DNA of 20,553 bases from Obelidium mucronatum (lineage: Eukaryota > Chytridiomycota > Chytridiomycetes > Chytridiales > Chytriomycetaceae). Shown here in pieces: positions 1 through 8,688 of the stretch (positions are counted from its first letter, which is position 1; each line of letters begins with the position of its first letter). The stretch is taken from assembly GCA_025765595.1 (NCBI GenBank), contig JAIVFH010000429.1, forward strand, positions 1-20,553. Direction: 5' to 3'. A program made the translations under genes and the position numbers. The notes under the pieces were generated by a model. It saw nothing but the letters and a program-made list of their open reading frames with translations. It was not told the DNA's origin and ran no database searches.

Positions 1-10
1 ATTCTGTCCA

Positions 11-841
11 TTAGATACTTTGGGCCATAATGGCGGCGTGTTGGATACGACAGCAAACTAAGCTCCACATTGTCAGTTTGGATATCTCAAAAACACAACG
101 ATCGACTACCTTGTATTTGGATTCTTCAGCGTGAGCGATATTCTCGACACCTTCAACTTTAACCAACTGCGATATATTCATCTCTGGGGTTGGGGAGAAA
201 GAAGCGCCTAACACTATGCTTGCGGAGCTTCCGAGATTAGCACTTTGTAGCATGAAATTCGTTTCCACATGATAGGCGTTCACTCGAAAAACATCATTTT
301 TTCCATCCGACGCGAGTTCCATTGCCGTTTTGTGTGGGACTTGAGTGTAGCACATGGGCCACAGTGGCAATGCGTTGAATACTGGCATGATCATCTGGTT
401 GTTCTATTCCTCATCAATAAGTCATGTATCTCCAAGAAAAAACACAAAGAGTTGAAAGACTTACTGAACACTCCACTGTCTCATGCACTACAATATTTTC
501 GGAACCGGATTCCACGCTGTCAAATTCAACTAACTGTACCTCATTTTTTGTCAGTAGAAAAAACAAGCAAAGAGGAAACGTACTGTGTCCTGTCTGCTTT
601 CGCTGCTGAATGATAAATGTTTCTCGGCGGTGGAAGGAAATTTGACATCCAAAGTGGCGAGTTTCTGGGCTTGGGTACAAGTATACGCCTGTTTCAAAAC
701 AATTGGCGATTCAGTTTCACCAAACTTGAACAAGATAATGAAAATCTTAACCGCTACGGCTTTGGAAAAGATGCAGTTCAAGAGGGCTGTGTCGGACTCA
801 TTCAAAGAGTCAATAACTGTGAGGATTGAGTTGATGAACAA
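11..841 (-). pseudogene. Decayed gene fragment, tentatively RAD9-like clamp subunit
   Basis: Three open stretches on the minus strand (841-551, about 540-414, 394-11) follow one another in different frames. Seen in order: FSKAVAV then FKFGETES; SFSSESRQ followed by RFLFACFFY; ETVECSVSLS; HKTAMEL; and SFSPTPEMNIS. This order and rough spacing resemble the N-terminal PCNA-like domain of RAD9 (the 9-1-1 checkpoint clamp), which has an FG-E segment, an SSR...FF segment, a TVEKC segment, a KTH segment and a hydrophobic-F-S/P-E segment. The resemblance is from memory and each motif is short, so the name is a guess; the coding look of the strand is firmer. Frame changes near 545 and 415 and stops between blocks mean it is a relic unless small introns remain. 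The opposite strand has an open stretch (585-857) with no recognisable motif. The window starts inside or just after the locus. Confidence 0.33.
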
Positions 842-1107
842 CGTTGCGTCTGAATGAATGAAATGTCAGGATGAAAGATCGCGCGGTTGCAAAGAGTATT
901 AACTAAATACGGTAGTCATATCGTTTCCTAAGGGAGAAGCCAGATCAGTTGCAAGGAAAGAAAGTAGATCGAGACGCGATCAGTGAAGGGATTGTACGTA
1001 CTTTGTTGAGTCGAGAGTAGTTTTGTTCAAAGATAAATTGTGCCTTTTCCGTGACAAATACTTTTGCAAATCTATATCTCGATCGAAACTGCTGCACAAT
1101 TGAAAAT
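842..1107. other. Intergenic stretch, nothing recognised
   Basis: About 266 bases between the two minus-strand relics. No open frame of note, tandem repeat or RNA-gene structure was seen. It would be the 3' flank of the HSE1-like relic and the 5' flank of the RAD9-like relic. Confidence 0.4.
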
Positions 1108-2460
1108 TCATATTGCAAAGTCGTATTCTGGATTGTTACTTTGTGATTTGAGTTCGGCAGCTACTGGTACATAGGTGAGTGAGAGCCCTTGTTTATATGG
1201 GGCAGCGGAATATCCAGCTCCACAATTGGCACCATATTGTGGTTGTTGTCGATAAGCTGGAATAAAACCATGTTGACCAACAGTTATGGATGCGTAATAC
1301 AAGCGAAATAAAGGCCTCAACAACCATCATAACACAACCCAGAATCTCACCTTCTTTGGCCCTCGACGTCTCTAATTCACTCAACAAAGTGGGTCTGAGC
1401 ATCAATACCGAATGACATGCGTCTGGGATTATCGCATTTTCGCTAAGTCTCTCTCGTGGATTGGCGTTCGCCAAAGGACCCAAATATTTCCAATTTTTGT
1501 TGATCCGATTCTCCAGCAGAAGGGGCACTCCCGTTTCCATTTCCTGAGTAACCGTCGGCGATTCTTTCGACGTAGTTTAACGGAAAGATACCAACTCGGC
1601 CGTTACTTAAATATCATATTGTCATGCATGTTGACGATGTCATTGAAAGTCAGACGCAATTCTCCTTCCTCCAACCCAGGGAAATCATAAAGGCGCGGAC
1701 GCGACAGTGGATTTCGAGAGGAATGAGTTGGAGCGGCCTCGGCAACTTGCTTTGAATTTTCTCTTTTCGGCTGCTGTTTTTCTTGCTCTTTGGCGCTCAT
1801 GGAGAGAGCCAGCTAAATTACTACCAATTGTCAGGAATCAGGATGATGGACTTGGAAAAGTTCGACGTCGAGTTGCTCAACAGCTAGCTGCAGTTATTCC
1901 TCCTCCTGCTCTTACGCCAAAGGACTTGCGATTTGCACTGCATCTGGCTTTTCATTTGGAGATGGGAGTTGTACTTCTATACAATAACGAAACATCTGGG
2001 ACGTTGCCGCAGCCAAAGCAAAAAATAATCCACACCTTGCTTCTTCAGCTGGTTTGTAAGTGTCCACCCAGTATCCCAGTTCTTGCTTCCATTTAAACAG
2101 TCGAGCCCATCTCTGCGGCACTCTGGAATTCGCAGTCACGGCTTTATGGACGCTGCCCGCCATCAGTTGCCCCACCAACACATCCCCGAGCAATAAACCC
2201 AGAATTCAGAAAACTCTGTTTTTGATGCAGACTTTCTCACCTCATGAGGAAACTTCTTGATGGAAACTTAATGGACAGTTTTGAACAAAGTTCGCCAGCG
2301 TCAAAGAAAACAACAACACGTTTGCATTCTTGTGTGCAATTCGTTTGGCAATGGCAGCGACTGTTTCACGGGTCTTTTTGGGAGAACTGAGGCGCTTTGG
2401 TTCTGAGGACCTAAGACTTAAAGGCCGACACTAGCAGTTTTCGCAGATTCGAATAAAAAG
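1108..2460 (-). pseudogene. HSE1: HSE1/STAM (ESCRT-0 subunit) pseudogene
   Basis: HSE1/STAM partners VPS27 in ESCRT-0, which sorts ubiquitinated cargo on endosomes. Read on the minus strand, the remains follow the family order. A VHS domain at about 2450-2225 shows SPKKTRE, KRIAHKNANVLLFSLTLANF and NCPLSFHQEV; its end at about 2150-2010 shows RWARLFKWKQELGY and DTYK, with QLKKQGVDYF one frame away. A UIM is split by a likely 69-nt intron (1813-1881): EEE, stop, LQLA, then LALSMS. An SH3 domain at about 1700-1570 shows LYDFPGLEEGELRLTFNDIV, then NGRVGIFPLNYVE after a frame change, with the WW segment lost. A GAT/core helix at about 1470-1330 shows HSVLMLRPTLLSELE. A Gln/Tyr/Pro-rich tail ends at 1108. 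In-frame TGA and TAA codons and at least four frame changes mark it as dead. Identity is well supported by domain order; short indels cannot be told from sequencing error here. Confidence 0.75.
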
Positions 2461-2584
2461 GGCCTAGCTTTCGCGTGTTTGTTTTTCATCGGTTGCCTTT
2501 GGTGGGAAGGGTGTGGTTGTGGTGGGGTATCAACGGAAGAGTTAGTTAGTTGCGCCAGCATGGCAGACACTCTGGCTACAGAAT

Positions 2585-2761
2585 CTAGAAACAAACCTGA
2601 TTAACAAGACTTTCCATTGCGGGATGCTGCTTGATGCGTTTTGATTTATTTGATTTTTGAGTATTTAAATATCCACAATGAACAGCAACCTCTACGACCG
2701 CAATTTCCCTGTAGTCCGTGAAAGTTTCCTCTGTTGTCGGTGAAAGCGCAAACGTAGCCAT
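2585..2761 (-). CDS. Small ORF upstream of the HSE1 relic, possible lost 5' exon
   Basis: An ATG-started frame of 58 codons lies just upstream of the HSE1/STAM relic on the same strand. Its last residues read HPAMESLVNQ and the next bases (from about 2596) form a good 5' splice site, CAG|GTTTGT. ESLVNQ would suit the first helix of a VHS domain, so this may be the first exon of the HSE1-like gene with a long N-terminal extension. No clean acceptor was found before the VHS core, so the link is inference. Another minus frame (2867-2646) is also open but starts at TTG. Function unknown. Confidence 0.25.
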   Translation of the reverse strand: MATFALSPTTEETFTDYREIAVVEVAVHCGYLNTQKSNKSKRIKQHPAMESLVNQVCF

Positions 2762-2837
2762 GACTTTCAGTGTCCTCCACCTTTTGGCTGATGCTCTGTG
2801 TGCCTAAGAAGGCGATAAGGGCTTCGAGCTTGCGCCG

Positions 2838-3573
2838 TTGGACAGCCTTGAATGTTCTTTTCGACAACAGCAGCAGGTTTTAGTGCTATGGTTTAATGCC
2901 AATGTAATCAGCTCAAATGAATGTTGCTCTAGAATCCTTCAACAGATCTTAATGTTATCGCCAACCATTCTCTGCTTCCAAGATCTTGTCGAACCCCACT
3001 TTACCAACTGGCTGCATCCGACGCTCTCATCCATGGGATATACCAGTATCTTCAAAAAGAAGCCCCACTCTCTCGACGGCTGTGCATTGTTTGCCATGTT
3101 CTCAAAAGCAACAACTCGTTCAATTATTCTGCCAGCTTCAAATCCTACTCCCCAGAACCAAATTGCCATTATTGCCCGTTCCTTCATTTGAATTCTCAAC
3201 GGGAAATGATTGAGGCGTTGACTCACTTGAAGACGAGAAATCACCTGAAGGGTGAGGATATTCGACTGCAGGAGATACAAGAGTTGCTACACGAGCTTGA
3301 AATTGAAAGTCGGATTACTTCTGTTACTAAAACCGTCGAAGGAGATGTAGAACCCTTTCAAATGCCAATCTTATTCGCGGCGGACTGGCATGCAACAACA
3401 AAGAATACGCCGCCAAAGTTTATTCATTTATTCGACAACATCGCCTTGGTTTACAACCCGCGTATTCAAACAGTGGGCGCCCTTCGATAGTTTTGGAGAT
3501 CGGTGATTTTAACCAACACGTTATTGACTATATTTCAAATACAAACCCTCGAGACCGTTTTTGCGCGTCTTAA
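2838..3573 (+). pseudogene. EEP nuclease (CCR4/nocturnin/Angel type) pseudogene, copy A
   Basis: Three plus-strand frames in series give an endonuclease/exonuclease/phosphatase fold of the CCR4-nocturnin group, which removes poly(A) or related 3' ends. Seen: WFNANVISSN (the Asn strand), a helix then SPTILCFQDL, HFTNWLHPTLSSMGY, DGCALFAM and NQIAIIARSF (2838-3191); after a frame change, EALTHLKTRNHL, a helix with RLQEIQELLHEL, and PILFAADWHATTKNTP (3188-3490); after a second change, HVIDYISNTNPR (3487-3573). In the family the Glu of LQE binds metal and GDFN supplies catalytic Asp and Asn; here they read QD and ADWH, so catalysis should be lost even if the frame were whole. The 2838 start codon is TTG, so the true start is missing. 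A second copy is at the right end of the window and shares the first frame break. Confidence 0.65.
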
Positions 3574-3715
3574 ACTCGAAAATAAAACTACCACCATTTA
3601 GACAAAGCAGTTGAGAAGGCAGATTGAGCTACAGCATTTAAGATATTTATTATAATTCAATGAATAAAGAAACTATAAGTGATGCACAAAAGAAAGAAGT
3701 GGGGCAATTAAGAGC
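3574..3715. other. AT-rich spacer before R1 copy A
   Basis: A short AT-rich stretch between the nuclease relic and the R1 repeat. It holds several AATAAA-like hexamers but no convincing frame. Confidence 0.35.
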
Positions 3716-3830
3716 TCATTTTTGTTGGGACAGTTTAGATCTCATATTTTTTGGGACCGCAAGTTAGGAGCTCATTTGTTGGGACAGTTAGGAGCTCACT
3801 TTTTGTTGGGACGGTTGGGAGCTCGTTGGT
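3715..3830 (+). repeat. Degenerate 24-30 bp tandem repeat heading R1, copy A
   Basis: Four to five units begin with CTCA at 3715, 3741, 3771, 3795 and (CTCG) 3822. The core of the unit reads TTGTTGGGACAGTTAGGAG. Unit length varies from 24 to 30 bases. The same array, with different unit losses, heads the other R1 copy at 11875-11975. Confidence 0.75.
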
Positions 3831-4412
3831 TCTCATTCAGAATATTTGTATCATCATTTGAGACGCGAATTCATCAAAACACACAAGAAGAAGGAGTGGG
3901 TTCCATCGAGGGAAATTGGGGGGTCTGCCGGACTCACCAGCTGCTAATTGCTCGTGACTCTCAATATACAAACCCCGGGGATCGCCAAATGCTCACTCAA
4001 TTTGCGGCTCCCCTCAAACTGACCGGCCCTGATCAGCTGTTTCTAATGGCGGCTCCCGTGGCAGTTCACCTTGGACCTTGGCTTGGCTTGGCTGGGACCA
4101 GTTGGCTTGAGTAGGCTTGGGTTGGCTGGCAGTCCGAAGCAGTGTGTTTGTTGTTTGTGTGTTTTGTTTTTTGCATCTTTTTTAAATGGAATATTCTTTG
4201 CAGACGCGTCGCGTTTTATTCCACATTTTGGAGAATTTGCAACAAGTGAAAAAATTGGAGAAAGTGAAAAATCGGACAACGTCCGAACGCTGTGAAAATT
4301 TTCACTCGTTTAAAGAAGAAGCAGGATCCTCATTTGAGTTGCGTGTGAGTCTATTTATCACAACTGTTGAGTCAGACATGTGTTTATTTGGAACGAAAGA
4401 AACACAGAATAA
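3716..4412 (+). repeat. Dispersed repeat R1, copy A
   Basis: About 700 bases nearly identical to 11875-12563. After the tandem head it has GAGACGCGAATTCATCAAAA, a GC-rich central part with CTTGGCTTGGCTTGGCTGGG and related TTGGCT runs, a GT-rich run, and ends at CACAGAATAA, where the copies part company. A short frame beginning ATGGAATATTCTTT (4186 here) encodes a Lys/Leu helix in both copies, but a one-base difference in an A run changes what follows, so I do not call it a gene. No terminal inverted repeat or transposase was seen; it could be a non-autonomous element or part of a larger duplicated unit. Confidence 0.75.
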
Positions 4413-4680
4413 AGATGGAGAACAAATAGAAATAAAGAGAAAAAGAAATGAAAGAAAATCCCAGAACTTGAGAAGGAACCGCAGAAGATATGCGAGAAGA
4501 AATTTGAGAAATGAAAGAGCTTGTGAATATTATAAGACAAACGTATGAGAGCAAAAGAAAAATACGATAATAAGCAAAGAACAGAAATAACAATCACGGT
4601 TGTGAGAAGAAAGTAAGAAAAGCATCAAATGCAAGCTGAAAAATAGACAAACGTGGAATAAAAAACATGCGTAACTGCGT
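4413..4680. other. Purine-rich low-complexity stretch
   Basis: The plus strand is dominated by A and G (many AGAAA and GAGAA runs). The open frame through it is Arg/Lys/Glu-rich, as expected from composition alone. It is the 3' flank of the five-exon gene on the minus strand and is missing from the other duplicate. Confidence 0.45.
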
Positions 4681-5583
4681 TTACTTTGATCCCACATTTC
4701 TGTACCAGCCAATTATTTCAGCGTAATCAATTGGCTCATCTGGATCCATCAAAGCCCAAGAGCCAGCGGCAAAGGGGTCTGTCTCAATGTGTGGGGAAAT
4801 TATGGACCTTTTCTTTGCAATTGTTTGAGGAACTGGTTTGGAATTGGCACGACCAGCTTGCCGTGTATCTGCGTAATCACAGATTCCGCGTGTTGTTGCT
4901 AGCAATGGTCTGTTTTTACGCCAATTTGAGGATATTCCCTCGTGCTTACTTGTATTGCTTTTTGAGTGTGTAACAGCCTGTGGTGTAATGGCGGTTGGAA
5001 CGACGTCTATGTTTTTCTTGAAAAAAGCTTTCAATAGCAACAAAGGAATATTTCGACATGCTCAGCTAACCTTGTGTGGTTTGTCAACTGCTGGGGCTAT
5101 TTGAGGCTTAGGCGCAACTGCACATAATTTTTGTACTTTTGGTGAAGAAACAGGCGTGATTGGAAGGTCCAATGGCATTTTAACTGAAGGCAGCGATACT
5201 GGAACAATGAGTGATGCTAAGCTTTCTTGTTCAAATTTCAATGTCTGTGTTTGTTGCCTTGTTGTTAGTTTTCTTCCAGTTTCAACGTATTACTAACAAG
5301 ATCTTGAGTGATGGGTTTTGGGCTTTCTGTTGCAACATCTGATTTTGTTATTGGAAAGCTCATCTGAACAGTGCAATCAACGTCAGTGGTGCCAAAAAAT
5401 GGGCAGTAAGTCTGACTAAAAACGCACCAGTGTAAAGTTTGAAAAAACGCGATCCAGCGCAGCTATTTCATCAGCTTCCAGCGAGTCAACGGTTTGAATA
5501 AAAGCAGTCAGGAACGTTTTGATGTCTAAAGACGCGTTAGATTAGTTTGAGGACGCCATTAGAATACAATTCGTGCCAATCAT
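4681..5583 (-). CDS. Five-exon gene, 229-aa protein of unknown function
   Basis: Not recognised. Exons on the minus strand: 5583-5568, 5525-5428, 5363-5298, 5244-5071, 5016-4681. The four introns are 42, 64, 53 and 54 nt, each GT..AG; clear signals include GTATTC..CTAAC..TTTAG, GTGCGT..CTGAC..TTCAG and GTTAGT..CTAAC..CACAG. Joining them gives one uninterrupted frame with consistent phase (38+22+58+111 codons), ending in TAA. The N-terminal about 38 residues look helical (KTFLTAFIQTVDSLEADEIA), the middle is Pro/Val/Ser-rich and probably disordered, and the C-terminus is more ordered with Trp and acidic residues (SWALMDPDEPIDYAEIIGWY). ATG 5583 is the first after an in-frame TGA; an upstream exon is possible. 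It lies between R1 and R2 in copy A only; the matching gap in copy B is about 200 bases. Intact splicing frames argue for a working gene. Confidence 0.62.
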
Positions 5584-6060
5584 GCTGTTTGCTGTTTTCA
5601 AAGGGATAAGATCAGCTATTCAACAAACAACAAAACAATGAAACAACGCGTTAGTTACAAGGAGTTTGAATGGGCTGAGTTTTGAAAGAATAATGTCAGG
5701 CAGGGATTTCCGCAAAATTTCACTCTCTTTTGCAGATCCCAATCACCCAGAGTCATAGGTGATGCAATATGCTACGTTGAACTGAAAATTAAAACTTAAA
5801 AGAGAGTACAGTTCTGAGATGAAATTCCTTGATGATATTCAACAAATGTCACAATACGCAGAAAAGAAATACAAGTGAAAAATAATGCGAGAGGCGGAAT
5901 CGGGGTACATGGTTTTGAAGTTTCGCGAATCACACGCAAGCTCAATCCGCCGCTTTCCACACACTAGCTCAATGTTTCGCAAATTGCACTTGGCCACATT
6001 ACACCTACCAAGTCACTCTTGAGTTCATGGAATAGAAAAAACACTCTGCTTAATAGATGG
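5584..6060. promoter_or_regulatory. 5' flank of the five-exon gene
   Basis: Roughly 480 bases upstream of the 229-aa gene, before R2. A short minus-strand frame starting at ATG 5756 (33 codons, MTLGDWDLQKR...) is open, but joining it to exon 1 in phase gives a stop, so it is not added to the gene. No defined promoter element can be named. Absent from copy B. Confidence 0.25.
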
Positions 6061-6512
6061 GACGAATCGATGTGAACCAAAGTAGCGGACTAGAATTTGT
6101 GGCTTGAACGCTTCGGGTGGCTTGAATTGCCCGCCATCTCCTATTATTTTCAGAGTCAAAAAAAGGAGAAAAAAAAACGAAGAAATTTTTCAATGACCAA
6201 CCTCAAAACTCCTATTTCATTGAATTACGACCCATCCTCATTGACCAAGATTGAACGAAATTCCGATGACGTATTCCATGTGATCGAGTGAGCTTGACTG
6301 CGTTTGCGTTATTGTACATTCCCAGCGTCTAAATTCCTCGGAATTTCTTGATGGTGAAGGACGACAAGTGACCACATAAATATCTTGGTCATTTGATTTC
6401 TTGGTCATTTTCCATCTGATTTTCCTTGATGTTAGTATCGAGTGCGCTTTGCGTGTTGGCTTTTTATCTTTCCCGCTAGCAGAGCAGAATCCAGAATGTT
6501 CATTTGACCGCA
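6061..6512 (+). repeat. Dispersed repeat R2a, copy A (uninterrupted)
   Basis: Matches 12764-13190 over most of its length. Landmarks in both are CAGAATTTGTGG-like and TAGAATTTGTGGC-like blocks, TTTTCAGA followed by an A-rich tract with AAAAAAACGAAGAAATTTTT, then CCAACCTCAAAAC, and CGTTTGCGTTATTG further on. In copy B the match stops near 13190, where the YR retroelement begins; here the sequence runs on into R2b, with about 40 bases (about 6513-6555) that have no counterpart in B. The polypyrimidine-CAG near 6155 resembles a splice acceptor, but no convincing exon follows. Confidence 0.7.
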
Positions 6513-6555
6513 GGTGTTTTAGAGGTTTTTTAGGTTCTTCGACGACTGACGTTGG

Positions 6556-6850
6556 GTTTCGAATGTTGCTAAAAATAAAACGACAGGTCAGCGGCGGCAT
6601 TTATACTACATATGCACCTTCTTCTCAGAGAATCTCTCTTCAATCCCCGAAATAGGTACATGCTTGACTTTTGATAGTGTGCCACTCAAATCCTTTGCTG
6701 CAGAGTAAGCTGTTGCTTGTTTGGCTCTGCTTCCACTCTTGAATACTAAATGATCCGCCAGCAATACCGGCAGCTATTCCCCCGTGTCCGATACTCTCCG
6801 TCTCGGTCTCCATGTCATTTCGAGTCAATGCTGTTCTGCAGTCCGACTCC
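6556..6850 (+). repeat. Dispersed repeat R2b, copy A
   Basis: Starts with GAATGTTGCTAAAAATAAAA, which is also found at 18571 directly beside the retroelement. The match continues through CTTCTCAGAGAA, TGCTTGAC, AATGATCCGCCA and ATGCAGTCC-like words to about 6850/18830. It is the right-hand half of the empty site for the retroelement. Confidence 0.65.
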
Positions 6851-7131
6851 AACAGTAATACAATTCTCCTAGTCTCATCTTAGATTTCATTGGTGGCGGA
6901 AGTATTTGGAGAAACGGCGCGTATGGGGCTAATTGTTGTTAAAGTCGAGAGGGAATCTGAGGGATGATTGAAGAACGCGTTGGGAATAACAAGCAGAGAT
7001 AAATTCCATGGATTAAACTCGCGCCAGGAAGATTTTGTCGCTGGTAAGCTTATTGACGGCCGGAGATGCCTGCGAAGAAAACAATAATATTTTTTAAAAA
7101 AAAGAGGAGAAAATTTTTTTTCCAACCTCAG
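6851..7131. other. Copy-A-only spacer
   Basis: Absent from copy B, where R2b runs almost directly into R3. It ends in an A-rich tract, a T-rich tract and CCAACCTCAG, which resembles the A-tract/CCAACCTCA part of R2a, so it may contain a short diverged third copy of that part or simply a polypyrimidine tract and 3' splice site. No frame is convincing. Confidence 0.35.
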
Positions 7132-7440
7132 AACGTCGCCATAATTGAAATAGACATGTACGAGGTCATAATGGATGATGCAGTTAAAGAGCATTATTCT
7201 CCTGTTACTCTCCTAAAATCGATCGAGTTTATTAATCCTAGATCCCAAATGCCTTCAAGTTACACGGCGCCAGGGGTGGGCCTTATACGCGATGCCTGAT
7301 TCATTGTTCCAGAAATTGACAAATATTTTCAGGCCACCGTCCCGCCAAAAATATGTCCATCGCTTGCATTTTGGTATAATATCGAAGATGATGTGGATTT
7401 TTTCCAGCTAAGGTACTGTAGAATCCATGAAGACTATTGA
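7132..7440 (+). CDS. Two-exon 3' gene fragment, unknown protein
   Basis: A strong 3' splice site (T-rich tract, CCAACCTCAG) precedes a frame opening at 7132. The frame carries one TGA at 7296, but a 57-nt GT..AG segment (7276-7332, GTGGGC..TTGAC..TTTTCAG) removes it and keeps phase, giving exons 7132-7275 and 7333-7440 ending in TGA. The 83 residues include DMYEVIMDDAVKEHYSPVTL and a C-terminus with LAFWYNIEDDVDFFQLRYC. The alternating hydrophobic end vaguely recalls the last strand of PCNA-like clamps (RAD1/HUS1/PCNA), but I would not name it. The upstream exons were not found. Copy B retains only the last few bases, so it is truncated there. Confidence 0.35.
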
Positions 7441-8450
7441 TATTGTCGTGATTCTTGCTGATGTGCCAGCGTTCCTTCGATTTCTAAAAATAAAACGGCA
7501 TCCAAATTCAACAGAACCAACCAATATGCTTACCTTGCATCCCAGCGACAAATCTCTGACGTTCTATGCAAAGGTTCCACTTGTTTCTCTCGAATTGCTG
7601 CCGTTCATGTATGTCGCCACAGGGTATGTCTCTAGCTGCAATATTGACCTCATTCTGCACATATCTCGCAGAACTATCGTCCGCCCCATTCGCATACATT
7701 TGAATCCGCCAATATCTTCAGCTTTTCATTCGCATACCATCCCAGCCATCTTGAGAAAGGCCCCAATTAATTGTAGTCCTTCGCACAAACTATCGAATCA
7801 GAATCTTGCCACTTTGTGGCTAATATAGAGAGCTTGACCCCTTTTGAAGAGTATTTCAGCTGAAACATTCAACCAAAGCCTCTCTGCAGCCGATGGACTT
7901 TTGAACGCATTATGTTGTGGACTTGTGGTCTCCAGTCTCAGTCACTCGATAACTGATTCCACGCCATCGTTCACTGCTCCGAAATAAAAACGCAAGCCAT
8001 CGATAGAATAATTATAAGCTTGAGCGTGAAATATCGGCGTTGGGTCCTCGTTAAGATCCAAAGATGCTGACACTTTGGAATTGGAAAACAGCAAGGAACA
8101 GCACATACATCAAATGACGATTCCAAGGAAGCTCTTATCTTAAAAGTATTAGAAAGAATAACACCATGTTCGCTGTACCTGAATGTGCGGTGTTAGTTAC
8201 TTTATGTGGGTTATTCAAGAGGTCCACACGTGAGATCCAGTTTTCTCGAAACGCGTCTTCAGTCCTCTGGAAATATCCGGGTTGATGTAGATGAATGCGG
8301 CTGGTTCGCGATGCGGTGGGTGAGTGGGTGGTAGCTTTGCTTTCTCTCTTGTGTTTATTCTTCCTTACATTTCATTTTAAAACAACAAACACAAAACAAC
8401 AACCAAAAATTAGAACTATTTAAATCTCTTCGAATTGTCCCTTTCTTCAG
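7406..8450 (+). repeat. Dispersed repeat R3, copy A
   Basis: Matches 18859-19876 almost collinearly for about 1 kb. Shared landmarks are AAGGTACTG, ACTATTGATATTGTCGTGAT, CTAAAAATAAAACGGCATCC, CATCCAAATTCAACAGAACC, TTGGGTCCTCGTTA, TGTTCGCT, TTCTCGAAACGCGTCTTC and TTTAAATCT...GAATTGTCCC. Each copy has open stretches on either strand (plus 7427-7828; plus 18969-19301), but small indels between copies move them between frames and no protein family could be recognised. It may be the decayed 3' part of the gene ending at 7440 plus its flank. Confidence 0.7.
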
Positions 8451-8451
8451 C

Positions 8452-8688
8452 ATCGACGCCGGGGATTCTATCGTTCATACCTATCGTTTTGACCTCCAAT
8501 CTGGGCCAGTGAATACTTGTTGTTCGCATGTTGATCAAAGGATGACTTTTCGCGGCTTGGTTGTGCATTGGGCGGGAAAATTGAGCTTTCAAAATGAGCT
8601 GGTGTCAAAAGAGTTTGGCCGAATCGTAACTTTGGTGGATTTGTGTCACCGTTCCTTCACTGCGAGCTTCAACGAGCGAATGCATTGA
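8452..8688 (+). pseudogene. Carotenoid-oxygenase-like exon fragment (tentative)
   Basis: A 78-residue open stretch follows a good 3' splice site (CCCTTTCTTCAG, ending 8450). It reads DAGDSIVHTYRFDLQSGPVN near its start and LVSKEFGRIVTLVDLCHRSF near its end. In the BCO/RPE65/CAO-2 carotenoid cleavage oxygenases, a blade of the propeller reads roughly FDG..hhHrFrf..g.v.Y.sR, followed about 40 residues later by a RIV..EFGT..PDPC..hF segment. The order and spacing fit, but key residues (Tyr-x-Ser-Arg, Gly-Thr, Pro-Asp) are changed, so this is at best a degenerate exon. It ends at TGA 8686. In the duplicate the segment corresponding to 8452-8648 is deleted. Low confidence in the name, moderate that it was coding. 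Confidence 0.3.

Noticed and set aside
2838..3573. APE-type endonuclease of a LINE element
   Set aside because: The motif order with HFTNWLHPTL, DGCALF and THLK fits the CCR4/nocturnin branch of the superfamily, and no LINE reverse transcriptase is nearby.
4413..4680. Basic protein encoded by the Arg/Lys-rich plus frame (4186-4548)
   Set aside because: The frame follows from the purine-rich composition and breaks in the other R1 copy by a one-base difference.
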